From assembly GCA_964486055.1 (NCBI GenBank), contig CAZALE010000006.1, forward strand, positions 124,001 to 188,000: a stretch of DNA of 64,000 nucleotides, written 5' to 3'. The notes under the pieces were generated by a model that was not told the DNA's origin, ran no database searches, and saw only the letters and a program-made list of their open reading frames with translations. The DNA comes from J014 sp964486055. GTDB lineage: Bacteria; Acidobacteriota; Blastocatellia; Pyrinomonadales; Pyrinomonadaceae. A program made the position numbers and the translations under genes. Positions 42,926 to 52,657 of this stretch are shown one piece after another; the stretch's first letter is position 1; each line of letters starts with the position of its first letter.

Positions 42926-45835
42926 ATGTCAGAACGCATTAAGGTTATTTTTTCAATGTTAATAGTCTTGATGGCTATTGGTAAGGTTTTAGCTCAGGGC
43001 GGCGGAGTCATTAAAGGAACGGTTACTGACGAGGCTGGAGCAATCATTGTAGGAGCTACGGTTAAAGTGCTCGATTTGGCCAGCAATCGTGAATTAACAA
43101 CAACTACAGACGAAAAGGGACAATATTCGTTTAAAGGCCTGCGCGCTGGCAGTTATTCTATTTCGGTCGCTAGTAGGGGTTTTGCTAGTATTTCAAGAAA
43201 TGTTCTGGTAAGTGACGCTGGTGAGCAAACAGAAGATTTCGTGCTGAGCCCTGGCGTTATTCAAGACATAGTCACTGTAACTGCAGCTAAAGGTAACATA
43301 AGAGTGGCTTCAGAGGTGCCACAGACCGTCTCTGTAACCACATCAGAGGACATAGAGCGACGGCAACCACGCTCTTCGTTCGAAGCAATAGAACGCACGC
43401 CAAATATAATCGTGCGAGAAACAAATCCATCTCGTGAGAGACCTAGATTGCGTGGACTAGACTCAAGTAGAGTTTTGATTGTGATCGATGGTGAACGCTT
43501 AAATAATGTGCGCACAGATCTTCAGACCGGTCTTTCTCCATCCATCATTGATGTAACGCAGATAGAAGCCGCCGAAGTAGTTGCAGGTGCAGGATCATCG
43601 CTTTACGGTTCAGACAGTCTCGCTGGGACTATAAATTTGGTAACTAAAGCTCCAACTCTTTCCGACAAAGGTCTGATTTTAGGATTAAGATTCGATGGTA
43701 GTTATGCTAGCAATGGCAAGGTAAGACGCGGGAACGCCGTGCTTAATCTAAGTAATGAAAATGTAGCATTTCGTCTTTCCGGCTCTCTGTTTAGGTTAGA
43801 AGACTACAATATAGGTAACCGCGCCATTACGATTCAGGATGTCATAAATTTCGGCAACTTTTTTAAGAGTGTACCAGCTGGACAAAGACCAGATGGAACA
43901 CCGACATTCAATGGACCAGGCAGCTATGCGATATTTAGCATTCCAAAGGGCGGAAAGGTTTTATTCGGTGCGGGCCACGGCTACAATTTGCAAGGGGATC
44001 TATGGTGGTTTCCGTCTAAGAATCAAAACTTCCGATTGCGGTTTTTAAGCAGCGAACACTCAAATCTGCAGGACGCATTCTCCGGGCCACCCTACGAAAC
44101 TCAACAAAGATTCCAGCCCTTTCGTAATTACGATAAAATAGGTTTGAGGTATGAGATTTTAGATATTTCTAAGTTGCTCACTCGTCTATCAATTAACTTC
44201 TATCATCAAAAACTAAGCTTCCCACAAGGGCAACTTGACTACACGAACCAAGCAGTCAGTCCTGCATTTCCGAACGGTAGCTACAGCGGTGTAAATTTTA
44301 CAGGCAATCCATCTGTCATGACTCTGAATGTTCTCACAAACAATAAAAACACCATAGATACCACAAACTTCGATGTACAAGCCAATGTTCAAATGCTGCG
44401 CGGACTTCTTTTAACTATCGGAGCTCAGAGACTAAAAGACTCATCGAGTGATGAGTTCATTCAATACGGATTTTTCTTCTTTGATTTTAACCGTCCAAAT
44501 CTGGGTAACCCGACAACTTTCAGTTTTGGTGGGCAAAACTTCACGGCACAGGGCTTTCAATCGGGGAAAAGCTCTCCCAACACGAGTTATGAGGATAGAG
44601 CTTTCTTTATTCAGAGTGAATTCGATAGAGTGAAGTGGGTGAGATTAACGGCAGGCTTACGAATAGACAACTGGAGAAGCAGAGCAGTGCCGTCAGATAC
44701 TTTTCCACTGCGCTTCGAGTTTGGAGTTTTATCAGCCGCATTTCCAGCACTACAAGCAAATCCAGGCCCATTGGCTTCACAAGTTAGTGCGATTCCTCAA
44801 CTTTTAGCGTTAGCTGGCAGAACTGGAGAAGCGCGCACGAGCAAAACTTCTTACACTGGCAATATTGGAGTCCTCTTCAAGCTTCCTTTCGGGATAAATC
44901 CCTATTTTCGTTACAGCAACAGCTATCGCGAACCTTCAATTACCGAACGATATATCATCAGAAATTTTCCTGCATTTCCAGGACTCGTAGCCATAGTGGC
45001 TGGTAATCCAAATCTCAATCCTGAAACTGGAAGAAACTTTGATTTCGGGGTTAAGGCACGCGGAAGATTCTACAATGGCAGCTTTGGATATTTCTATAAT
45101 GATCTTAAAAATTTAATAGTCTTCCAAATACCCTCGTTTGGTAACATTTGTGTTACTCCAAACCCAGCAATTGGGTTGCTGCCACTCTCCACAATATTTG
45201 CACCTAGCGCGCCGCCATGCACAGTTGGACAATCAGCAATAAGTTTTAATGGTCGCATAAATCAAGCTAACAATATAATCAAAGGTTTTGAGGGCACGGG
45301 AGAGCTTACGATTCCCATCAAAGAGATCGGAAGCATAAATCCATTTGTAAGTTTTGGAACGCTTCATGGGACAAATAAGTCTCCTACGGCAATAGATATC
45401 TTCAGATTGCAATACCTACAAGGTTTGGCGAATAAGCCATTCGAGATAGGCGGTTCAATCTCAGACTTTCCTTTAGCTAACATAACACCATATCGTGTCA
45501 TCGACGGTTTACAATTTTTCGATAAAACTGGAAACTTCTTTGCAGAATATTCATTCCGCCGTCAAGGACGTGTTAGGAGGATTGCGCCTGCCGCTTTAAC
45601 AGGAACCACCTTGGTGAATTACGGTACGTATGCTAGTTTGAATGGATTCACTCGCCATGATCTAAGAGCCGGTTATACTTGGCGCACGGAAAAGGGTAAA
45701 GTCTCTTTAAACGTTGGCGTTACAAACTTGACTGATAAGCTTTATTGGGAACATTTTCAGAATGCTCCCGCTCCAGGAAGGAGTTTTGTTTTCGGTGTTA
45801 CTACGGAAATCTTCAACTTCTTAAATCTGAAGTAA
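42926..45835 (+). CDS. TonB-dependent receptor with regulatory-like domain
   Basis: 969 aa. Signal peptide to GKVLAQ (residue 24). Carboxypeptidase-regulatory-like domain at about 25-110 (GVIKGTVTDEAGAIIVGATV). Classical plug at about 130-245 with SVTTSEDIERRQPRSSFEAIERTPNIIVRE and VVAGAGSSLYGSDSLAGTINLVTK. The barrel follows (...GFTRHDLRAGYTWRTEKGKVSLNVGVTNLTDKLYWEHF) and ends EIFNFLNLK. This resembles siderophore/vitamin-type receptors more than the Oar-like ones. It is divergent from the citryl-CoA-lyase operon, so it might import its substrate (inference). Confidence 0.9.
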   Translation: MSERIKVIFSMLIVLMAIGKVLAQGGGVIKGTVTDEAGAIIVGATVKVLDLASNRELTTTTDEKGQYSFKGLRAGSYSISVASRGFASISRNVLVSDAGEQTEDFVLSPGVIQDIVTVTAAKGNIRVASEVPQTVSVTTSEDIERRQPRSSFEAIERTPNIIVRETNPSRERPRLRGLDSSRVLIVIDGERLNNVRTDLQTGLSPSIIDVTQIEAAEVVAGAGSSLYGSDSLAGTINLVTKAPTLSDKGLILGLRFDGSYASNGKVRRGNAVLNLSNENVAFRLSGSLFRLEDYNIGNRAITIQDVINFGNFFKSVPAGQRPDGTPTFNGPGSYAIFSIPKGGKVLFGAGHGYNLQGDLWWFPSKNQNFRLRFLSSEHSNLQDAFSGPPYETQQRFQPFRNYDKIGLRYEILDISKLLTRLSINFYHQKLSFPQGQLDYTNQAVSPAFPNGSYSGVNFTGNPSVMTLNVLTNNKNTIDTTNFDVQANVQMLRGLLLTIGAQRLKDSSSDEFIQYGFFFFDFNRPNLGNPTTFSFGGQNFTAQGFQSGKSSPNTSYEDRAFFIQSEFDRVKWVRLTAGLRIDNWRSRAVPSDTFPLRFEFGVLSAAFPALQANPGPLASQVSAIPQLLALAGRTGEARTSKTSYTGNIGVLFKLPFGINPYFRYSNSYREPSITERYIIRNFPAFPGLVAIVAGNPNLNPETGRNFDFGVKARGRFYNGSFGYFYNDLKNLIVFQIPSFGNICVTPNPAIGLLPLSTIFAPSAPPCTVGQSAISFNGRINQANNIIKGFEGTGELTIPIKEIGSINPFVSFGTLHGTNKSPTAIDIFRLQYLQGLANKPFEIGGSISDFPLANITPYRVIDGLQFFDKTGNFFAEYSFRRQGRVRRIAPAALTGTTLVNYGTYASLNGFTRHDLRAGYTWRTEKGKVSLNVGVTNLTDKLYWEHFQNAPAPGRSFVFGVTTEIFNFLNLK

Positions 45836-45931
45836 TTTTGGCACTAGAAAATGTCCGTGTGACATCCATAGCACGTTAAAGGCTCAGTCTGAGCATCATA
45901 TTAAATTGATCCTATAGAGTTAAGATTCTTG

Positions 45932-45970
45932 ATTGAGCGATCTCGTTCTTGTGTTCTGAGATCGCTCAAT
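45932..45970. repeat. 13-bp perfect inverted repeat between two receptor genes
   Basis: ATTGAGCGATCTC (45932-45944) and its exact complement (45958-45970), with a 13-nt loop. It begins 97 bp after the receptor stop and has no U run. It may be an mRNA 3'-end hairpin or a protein-binding site. The rest of 45836-46317 holds no recognisable gene. Confidence 0.55.
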
Positions 45971-46317
45971 ACAAGCAACTGAAAAGTGCTGGTCTCTAAA
46001 TTCCATTAAACCCTTCTGTCTTAAAGAGAGGCAACCTGCTGAGTTTTACTCAATCAATTATAAAGTCAATCAAAGCTGCTCTTGTATCGGAACGCCTGAC
46101 ATAAGAAACCTAGCAAGAACGAGGGCAAACATAATGGCAAGGCAGAATAGATAATTTAAAATTTGCCCAGTCTGTACTCGATGCTTTAGCCAGGTTCAGC
46201 ATGGAAAATGTAAAAAAGTTGTGAAATCCTGGATCTATAAGATTTTATCTGAAACCAAATTTTGTATTGATACGAATTTTCAGTTCGAGCGTTGATGGAT
46301 GGAGGGATTTGATTTAT

Positions 46318-48729
46318 ATGTTTCGATTCTTATCGTTAATTTCTCTGCTCGTTTTTATCGGTAGCCTTATAACATCTGCTCAACAGTTAACGGAAAAGAC
46401 GTTGTCTGGTGTAGTCATGACTCCACAGTTTGAAGCAATTCCTAATGTGAAAATCGAAGTGACTACATCGAAAGGGAAAATAGTAACGCTTACGGATAAA
46501 GAAGGTAGATTTGAGGTAAAAGTACCGATAGATGAGCCGCTTGAGGTGCGATTTTCTGGAAAAAATCTTGAGACGGTGGTTAAAAACTATGGGGTTTCAG
46601 ATAAGACAGAAGATTTGCAGATAAAAATACCTTATTTGATCCCTCCAATCAGTGAGTCAGTAGTGATAGAAGCGAAGGCGTTAACGCCTGATTTAGAGGA
46701 ACGAAATGAATCTGTTTATAAAAACACTCTCTTCGGGAGAGACGATCAAATCATTTTCACTCTTAACGCTGGCATTAACGCTGGTCAACATGAGGGTGGT
46801 GGAAAATCACTGGAGATTCGTCGTTATGGATTCAACTTGGATCATGGTGGCGTCAATGGTGGATTGAAAGTCTTGGTGGACAATATCCAACAAAATCAGA
46901 GCACTCAAGGTCATGGTCAAGGTTACTTAGGAAGCCTGAAATCATTGTCTCCGGAATTGGTAAAGGATGTATCTATCATAAATGGACCATTCTCTGCGGC
47001 TTACGGTGATTTTTCAGGATTAGGAGTCGTACAAATTCGCTTGCGTGAAAGCCTCCCACAGATATTTACCGCAAGGCTGCAGATTGGACGTTTCAATACA
47101 AGGCGAGCCTTTCTAGCATTTAGTCCCAAAATAAAAAATATAGACAGTTTTATAGCCTATGAGCCAAGTTACACCGATGGCCCTTTCAAAAATCCTCTTC
47201 GTTATCGTAGGGATAATGTAACCTCAAATCTAACTTATAATTTCGACGAAAAACAGGCTATAGGAATCAAGTTTAATTTCGGGCGCAATGATTTTACATC
47301 TTCCGGACAAATACCACTTGATTTGGTATATAGCGGTCAGCTGGATCGCTTTGGGTTTCTAGATCCGGAAAATGGAGGAAAGGTCCGTCAAGGGACCATC
47401 AGCAGCTACTTCAGAAAAGAGTGGAATTCGGGAGCTACAGTAAAGGGTGATGTTTTTCTCTCAAGATCCCTATTCGATCTGTGGTCGAATTTCACATTTT
47501 TTTTGAATGATCCAATTTATGGAGATGAAATCCAGCAACACGATTCTAGATTGCAAGAGGGCGCAAACTTGCAGTATCTTCAACCCTACAAAATTTTTGG
47601 TAGTCAAGCACTTTTGACTACTGGAATTAATTTGCATCTAAGCCAGATAAACGTTGGTTTGTATCCATCGATTAATCGAAATCCAAATCGAAAGTTTCTG
47701 CCAGAGAATCTCGACAATCCTAATGTTGTTTACACTAAATCCAAAGCTAATGTGAATAATTACGCAGGCTACCTACAGAATAGTTTTTATTTTCTCGATG
47801 GGCATCTGAGACTTGAGGCTGGCCTTAGATTTGATTATTTTACATTCGACGTAGACGGCATTGAAATAGCTGGAGTAATGAATTCAAGGCCTGCGACCTT
47901 GCAAAGTTGTGATAATTGTTTGCAGATTAATGGAACACCGTTGATTGGTAAGGAGTCAGCAGGTAAGTTACAACCGAAATTTTCGCTAGTATGGTCACCT
48001 TCAGAGAGGTTACCAGTTTCGGTTTATCTAAACTACGGCAGAGGAATTTCATCACAAGATGCGAGAGGAGTCGTGAGAAATCCTTCTGCTCCCAAGCTAT
48101 CAGCTACAGACTTTTATCAGATTGGTATGAGTTATAACTCCAGCAGATTCTCGATGGTTCTAAGCTCATTCTTGATTGATCGATCCAGGGAACAGGTGTA
48201 TGTGCCAGATGATGGTTCAATAGAATTTGCCGAACGTTCACGCTCCTACGGAGTTGAATCACGCAATTCTTTGCGAATTAATAGATATCTAAGTCTTAAC
48301 GGTGGACTTACCAGAGTCATCAAAGCATTTTATCCAGGCCAATTTACGACTGATGGCCGAAGGCTAATTGTCGATAGTGCACCGCACACGATCGCCAATG
48401 CTAGTCTTGTTCTATCTGATGTCTTTGGTTTTAACTCATCATTAAACTGGAGGCATATTTCAAGTTACCGTCTTGATGGGGAGGATGAGACAATTAAAGC
48501 AAGCGGACATGATGTGGTGGATCTGAGCTTATCAAAGCGACTTAGTAGATCTCTAGATTTAAATCTCGCAATAGATAATCTTCTGAATAAAAAATATTTC
48601 GAAACTCAAAACTATTTTGAATCTAGAACCTCTCCCCTTGCAGATCCCATGATGCGTATTCATGCTACTCCCGGATATCCAATTACAGTCAGCATCGGAG
48701 TTACTTTTAGATTTGGGGTAAAAGAGTAA
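46318..48729 (+). CDS. TonB-dependent receptor (plug-barrel, unknown ligand)
   Basis: 803 aa from ATG 46318, which starts a signal peptide (MFRFLSLISLLVFIGSLITSAQQ) and has GGAGGG about 11 nt upstream; the open frame begins 17 codons earlier at a TTG. Residues about 25-110 are a regulatory-like beta domain (LSGVVMTPQFEAIPNVKIEV). The plug has GGGKSLEIRRYGFNLDHGGVNGGLKVLVDNIQ and INGPFSAAYGDFSGLGVVQIRL. The barrel ends RIHATPGYPITVSIGVTFRFGVKE. Its plug lacks the usual TonB-plug wording, so the ligand class is unclear. It is not close enough to the previous receptor to be co-transcribed with certainty. Confidence 0.87.
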   Translation: MFRFLSLISLLVFIGSLITSAQQLTEKTLSGVVMTPQFEAIPNVKIEVTTSKGKIVTLTDKEGRFEVKVPIDEPLEVRFSGKNLETVVKNYGVSDKTEDLQIKIPYLIPPISESVVIEAKALTPDLEERNESVYKNTLFGRDDQIIFTLNAGINAGQHEGGGKSLEIRRYGFNLDHGGVNGGLKVLVDNIQQNQSTQGHGQGYLGSLKSLSPELVKDVSIINGPFSAAYGDFSGLGVVQIRLRESLPQIFTARLQIGRFNTRRAFLAFSPKIKNIDSFIAYEPSYTDGPFKNPLRYRRDNVTSNLTYNFDEKQAIGIKFNFGRNDFTSSGQIPLDLVYSGQLDRFGFLDPENGGKVRQGTISSYFRKEWNSGATVKGDVFLSRSLFDLWSNFTFFLNDPIYGDEIQQHDSRLQEGANLQYLQPYKIFGSQALLTTGINLHLSQINVGLYPSINRNPNRKFLPENLDNPNVVYTKSKANVNNYAGYLQNSFYFLDGHLRLEAGLRFDYFTFDVDGIEIAGVMNSRPATLQSCDNCLQINGTPLIGKESAGKLQPKFSLVWSPSERLPVSVYLNYGRGISSQDARGVVRNPSAPKLSATDFYQIGMSYNSSRFSMVLSSFLIDRSREQVYVPDDGSIEFAERSRSYGVESRNSLRINRYLSLNGGLTRVIKAFYPGQFTTDGRRLIVDSAPHTIANASLVLSDVFGFNSSLNWRHISSYRLDGEDETIKASGHDVVDLSLSKRLSRSLDLNLAIDNLLNKKYFETQNYFESRTSPLADPMMRIHATPGYPITVSIGVTFRFGVKE

Positions 48730-49059
48730 ATCTGGTAAGTCAGATCATGACTCCTCAACTTTCATAAAAATCCAGTCATTAGCTGCATGGACGAAGCTTC
48801 ACTTTGATCATATCTTGAAATATTCGCTACGGATGTCGTGTCAGCCCGGATAATTTTTAGGCCAGTCGCATGAGATTTGAACAAATATATACACACTCAA
48901 AAATTAAGCCAGCCTCTTATAAACATGAAACGTTTCAGATCTCGTAAACATCAAGCTAAAAGACGGGCTATACTGAGCCGAGCGATGCGTAATTGTAGAA
49001 TAGGCGGGTGGTTGTAAAATAATTGAAAAGCAGGGATTTCAGATCTAAATTGAAGAAAT
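48730..49059. other. Convergent intergenic region
   Basis: 330 bp between a receptor gene (+) and rtcB (-). Apart from the tiny basic frame at 48925-49017 and a TGAAACGTTTCA palindrome at its start (48926-48937), nothing is recognised. No strong terminator was seen. Confidence 0.35.
48925..49017 (+). CDS. Possible very small, highly basic peptide (30 aa)
   Basis: ATG to TAA, 30 codons, with 11 Lys or Arg among 30 residues: MKRFRSRKHQAKRRAILSRA then MRNCRIGGWL. No clear Shine-Dalgarno sequence lies before it and no family is recognised. It may be chance, but the composition is unlike a random AT-rich frame. It could be a nucleic-acid-binding micropeptide. Confidence 0.25.
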   Translation: MKRFRSRKHQAKRRAILSRAMRNCRIGGWL

Positions 49060-50238
49060 TTATCCTTTCACGCAAACGACTTGTTTAAGTTCGGCAACTA
49101 TCTCGACAAGATCTGATTGATTACGCATCACCTCTTCTATATCCTTATATGCGGCTGGAATTTCATCTAGAACTCCTCTGTCTTTGCGGCATTCTACACC
49201 ATATGTCTGCATTTCTAAGTCTCTCACAGAAAAATGTTTTTTTGCCTGGGCACGCGACATTTTACGTCCAGCACCATGAGAACATGAATTATAACTTTGG
49301 GGATTTCCAAGCCCTCTTACAATATAGCTTTTAGCACCCATTGATCCTGGAATTATCCCATATCTACCGTATTCTGCATTGATTGCACCTTTGCGAGTTA
49401 TATAAACCTTTTCCCCAAAATGTTTTTCCAGAGCGCAATAGTTATGATGACAATTGACTACTAGAAGAGCTGAAAAAGGCTGGCCCTTGTTTATGACCTT
49501 GCTAAAGACCTCTTTTATTCTATTCATCATGATTTCGCGATTTTTCATTGCATAGCTCTGAGCCCACTCAAGGTCATGCCAATAACTGCGAAATTCATCA
49601 GTGCCTTGAATGAAATACGCAAGGTTAGGATCAGGTAAGTCACTTAAACGATGAAGCTGCTTAGCTGTCTGAATGTGACGTTCTGCGAGTTCCTTCCCAA
49701 TATTTCTAGAACCACTATGAAGCATCAACCAAACGTTATCATCGGTATCTAAACAAACCTCTATGAAGTGATTTCCGCCACCCAAAGTGCCGAGTTGTTT
49801 CATTGCCTTATCCAGTCTGTCTTGCACACCTTCATGCAGTTTTTTAAATTTTTTCCATCCTTCCCACTCCACAGCTTCTCGCTGAGGAGTTTTGTATTCG
49901 TCGAATCCTACGGGTATTGCATTCTCTATTTCCTGGCGCAGTGTTTTTAGTTTTCCTTCCAAGACAACGCTTTTGAATGGAGTCTTAATAGCTGCCATAC
50001 CGCAACCGATGTCAACACCAACAGCTGCAGGTATGACAGCATTTTTAGTTGCGATAACGGAACCTACCATCGAACCTATACCCAGATGAGCGTCAGGCAT
50101 TAATGCAATATGCTTAAATAAACACGGAAGACGCGAAACATTCCTTAACATGTTTTTTTCTTCCTCTGACAGCTCGTGATGTACCCAAGATAAAATCTCT
50201 GTCTTGGCACCTGAAATGTTCAGCTTATTGTATGGCAT
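49060..50238 (-). CDS. rtcB: RNA-splicing ligase RtcB
   Basis: 392 aa. Joins 2',3'-cyclic phosphate or 3'-phosphate RNA ends to 5'-OH, using GTP and Mn2+. Motifs: AVGVDIGCGMAA (metal Cys), LGGGNHFIEVC, LHSGSRNIGKELAERH, VNCHHNYCALEKHFG, and SCSHGAGRKMSRAQA with the guanylylated His. The start IPYNKLNISGAKTEILSW fits family members of similar length. GGTGGA precedes the ATG. No rtcA, rtcR or archease is adjacent, so its role here is probably RNA repair by itself. Confidence 0.94.
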   Translation of the reverse strand: MPYNKLNISGAKTEILSWVHHELSEEEKNMLRNVSRLPCLFKHIALMPDAHLGIGSMVGSVIATKNAVIPAAVGVDIGCGMAAIKTPFKSVVLEGKLKTLRQEIENAIPVGFDEYKTPQREAVEWEGWKKFKKLHEGVQDRLDKAMKQLGTLGGGNHFIEVCLDTDDNVWLMLHSGSRNIGKELAERHIQTAKQLHRLSDLPDPNLAYFIQGTDEFRSYWHDLEWAQSYAMKNREIMMNRIKEVFSKVINKGQPFSALLVVNCHHNYCALEKHFGEKVYITRKGAINAEYGRYGIIPGSMGAKSYIVRGLGNPQSYNSCSHGAGRKMSRAQAKKHFSVRDLEMQTYGVECRKDRGVLDEIPAAYKDIEEVMRNQSDLVEIVAELKQVVCVKG

Positions 50239-50479
50239 ATTCCACCGAGTATATGAGAGTTTGAGGAATTTTCACCAATCAGCTAGATAAAATTTTACAA
50301 CCTATGTTCAGAACTTCGAATGCTCAAATTTTCTCTAATTCAGGCTATAGCTTATCTGCCTTTAGAAAAGAAATCTTCACCGAAGCTTTTCAATAGGTAA
50401 ATGAAGACAAAGAAGGTTCTTATCAAGTCAGAATCAATTCTTATTGATTTAATCACCCCTGCTCACTGAAATGTAGAGC

Positions 50480-51322
50480 TCAATTTTTTGTCTCAATTAC
50501 CTTTATTTCGAACAATCTCCTCCACTTTTTGCCAGTTATAAAGATTCTATCATTCTCTGGATCGTAGGCTATGCCATTTAACACATCAGCGTTACTGTCT
50601 TCCTTTGCTATCTGATTAGCAAGTTTCGATAAATCAATCCATCCGAGAATTTTTCCACTTGCTGGATCTATTCTGACTATTTGAGGAGTTTGCCAAATAT
50701 TCGCCCAGATCTCTCCCTTTATGTATTCAAGTTCGTTTAAATTCATGACGGGCCGATTCCTTTGATCTAAAACAGTTATAGTTCTTACGGTTTCGAAATT
50801 CTCAGGATTGATGACACGTATTACATGGGTTCCATCACTCATGAATAGATTTACACCATCGGTGGTAAGCCCCCATCCCTCGCCAGAGTAATTAAATTTC
50901 TTCAGTAGCTGGAAATTTTGAATGTCATAGACGAACGCAGTTCCCTCCTGCCACGTCAATTGATAAACTTTATCACCTAATATGGCTATTCCCTCACCAA
51001 AATACTCACCTGGTAAGTCTATTTTCCTCAGAATATTACCAGTTTCTAATTCGACTTTTCTGAGCGATGAGTGAAAATCATCGCGCTTTCTTCCGCCTGT
51101 TCCCTCATAAAGAAAACCTTTGTAATACACCAATCCTTGTGTAAAGGCTTTTGGGTCATGCGGGTAGACCTTTATGATCTCATATGTATAAGTTTTTGTG
51201 GCGCTAGATTGGCGTGCAATATTCGTAAACTCTGTATTCTGCCCGAATTTTGTACTCTCTGAGTCTTTACAAGCTAACACTAAAGATGCAAGTACGAAAA
51301 AAAATAGTACTAATTTTCTCAT
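50480..51322 (-). CDS. Glutaminyl-peptide cyclotransferase (lipoprotein)
   Basis: 280 aa. Lipobox LVLAC near residue 18 predicts an outer membrane or periplasmic lipoprotein. The beta-propeller sequence YPHDPKAFTQGLVYYKGFLYEGTGG, LPGEYFGEGIAILGDKVYQLTWQEG, WGLTTDGVNLFMSDGTHVIRVINPE and NELEYIKGEIWANIWQT is typical of the plant/bacterial glutamine cyclotransferase family, which makes N-terminal pyroglutamate. Lies 6 bp after the DsbA-like gene in a three-gene unit. Confidence 0.9.
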   Translation of the reverse strand: MRKLVLFFFVLASLVLACKDSESTKFGQNTEFTNIARQSSATKTYTYEIIKVYPHDPKAFTQGLVYYKGFLYEGTGGRKRDDFHSSLRKVELETGNILRKIDLPGEYFGEGIAILGDKVYQLTWQEGTAFVYDIQNFQLLKKFNYSGEGWGLTTDGVNLFMSDGTHVIRVINPENFETVRTITVLDQRNRPVMNLNELEYIKGEIWANIWQTPQIVRIDPASGKILGWIDLSKLANQIAKEDSNADVLNGIAYDPENDRIFITGKKWRRLFEIKVIETKN

Positions 51323-51328
51323 AAATCC

Positions 51329-52657
51329 TTATTGATTTTCTATTGCGTTCTCGACGGCTTTCATAAGACCGCGTATCGAAATGTCCCGAAGCTTTACTCC
51401 ATTTACAAAAATGGTTGGTGTGGCAGAGACACCGTAGTTTTTTCCTTCCTCTACATCTTTCCAGATACTATCTGCTATGGTTTTATCACTCATGTCTGCT
51501 TCAAAACGTTTCATGTCAAGGCCTAGTTGTCGAGCGTATGCCTTTAGTGACTCTTGGTCAAGTGCTTGCTGATTTTTGTACAAGATCTCTATATATTCGA
51601 AAAACTTCCCTTGTCGCTCTGCTGCTTTGGCTGCTTGTGCGGCTCGAAAAGCATTCTTATGAATTTCAACTAACGGGAAGTTTCGGACTACAAGCCTTAC
51701 TTTATCTTTATATTCGTTTAAAATGGCCTCAAGAAGTGGATGAGTAGCCGCACAAGCTGGACATTGGAAGTCAGAGAACATAACTATAACTACTGGTGCT
51801 GCTGGGTTTCCCTTCGAAGGCTTGCCTTGAGTAGAAATATTTTGAATCGAGGGTTTAGGGCCTTTGAAGAGTATTTTCACATTATATTTTTCAAAAAGTC
51901 GCTTGCGAAACTTAGCTGTGAGAAATTCCTCTTCGTAGCCCGAAAAATCCTTGATTTTATTCGTTATCTGTTCTGCGATTAAATCGTTTGATGCGACACC
52001 GAGAGATTGTGCCTCCGCTAAAACTAAATCATCGAAGATTTTCTCCTCTAACTTTTCGATTATCATATCTGCGAAATTCGCTTCAGCTTCGTATAAAGCC
52101 GGAGCGTTAGTTTTTTCAAATTCGGCAAATGTAATTTTCTTATTTCCAATTGATACTATGACATCTTGTGGATTCGTGGATTGGGAATTTACGTCCCTGT
52201 CGAAATTTATCTTTATCCTTTGTCTGAGTGCTTCTACATATTTCTCTAAGGCTTCTTGCTCTTTTTTGTTTGCTAGAAATCTAAGAATCTGATCTTTGAC
52301 TTCTTCGAAGGATTTGCCGCCGAAGATGTCCCGATTGGATTGGTAGAAATTTTCTGCTTCTTGAATGGATGGCTTTTGAGCTGTGTTCTTTATCCTCTGA
52401 ATTAATTTTTCTTCACTGAGTTTCAGCCTTTCAGATTCCAATTTTAAGAGCGTTGCAGAAATCATGTTTTCTAACAAACTTCGACGATACTGAGCTAATT
52501 TTAGCGGAAATTCATTAAACGCTTTAATAACGTCTGATGATAAATCACTTAGTGTATAGTTACGATATCTACTAGTTGCCAAAAGACTATTAGTCTCCTG
52601 TCCACTAGTTAAAATGTAAGCAGAGAGAACCAAGATTCCTATCAGTATTTTTCTCAT
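51329..52657 (-). CDS. Secreted DsbA-like thiol oxidoreductase with helical N-terminal domain
   Basis: 442 aa with signal peptide MRKILIGILVLSAYILTSG. Residues about 25-270 are charged and helical and resemble a SurA/PpiC-type chaperone N-terminus (two similar halves). Residues about 280-442 are a thioredoxin-fold DsbA domain: FSDFQCPACAATHPLLEAI with C299-P-A-C302 and cis-Pro414 in SATPTIFVNG. Probably forms or repairs disulfides in exported proteins. It overlaps the preceding gene by ATGA. Confidence 0.87.
   Translation of the reverse strand: MRKILIGILVLSAYILTSGQETNSLLATSRYRNYTLSDLSSDVIKAFNEFPLKLAQYRRSLLENMISATLLKLESERLKLSEEKLIQRIKNTAQKPSIQEAENFYQSNRDIFGGKSFEEVKDQILRFLANKKEQEALEKYVEALRQRIKINFDRDVNSQSTNPQDVIVSIGNKKITFAEFEKTNAPALYEAEANFADMIIEKLEEKIFDDLVLAEAQSLGVASNDLIAEQITNKIKDFSGYEEEFLTAKFRKRLFEKYNVKILFKGPKPSIQNISTQGKPSKGNPAAPVVIVMFSDFQCPACAATHPLLEAILNEYKDKVRLVVRNFPLVEIHKNAFRAAQAAKAAERQGKFFEYIEILYKNQQALDQESLKAYARQLGLDMKRFEADMSDKTIADSIWKDVEEGKNYGVSATPTIFVNGVKLRDISIRGLMKAVENAIENQ

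Noticed and set aside
48926..48937. TGAAACGTTTCA, resembling a LacI-family operator
   Set aside because: It lies between convergent gene ends where no promoter is needed, and no LacI-type gene is in the window; kept only as a note with the small frame.
51951..52292. 113-codon plus-strand frame inside the DsbA-like gene
   Set aside because: Antisense to a helical charged domain; translation is not protein-like.
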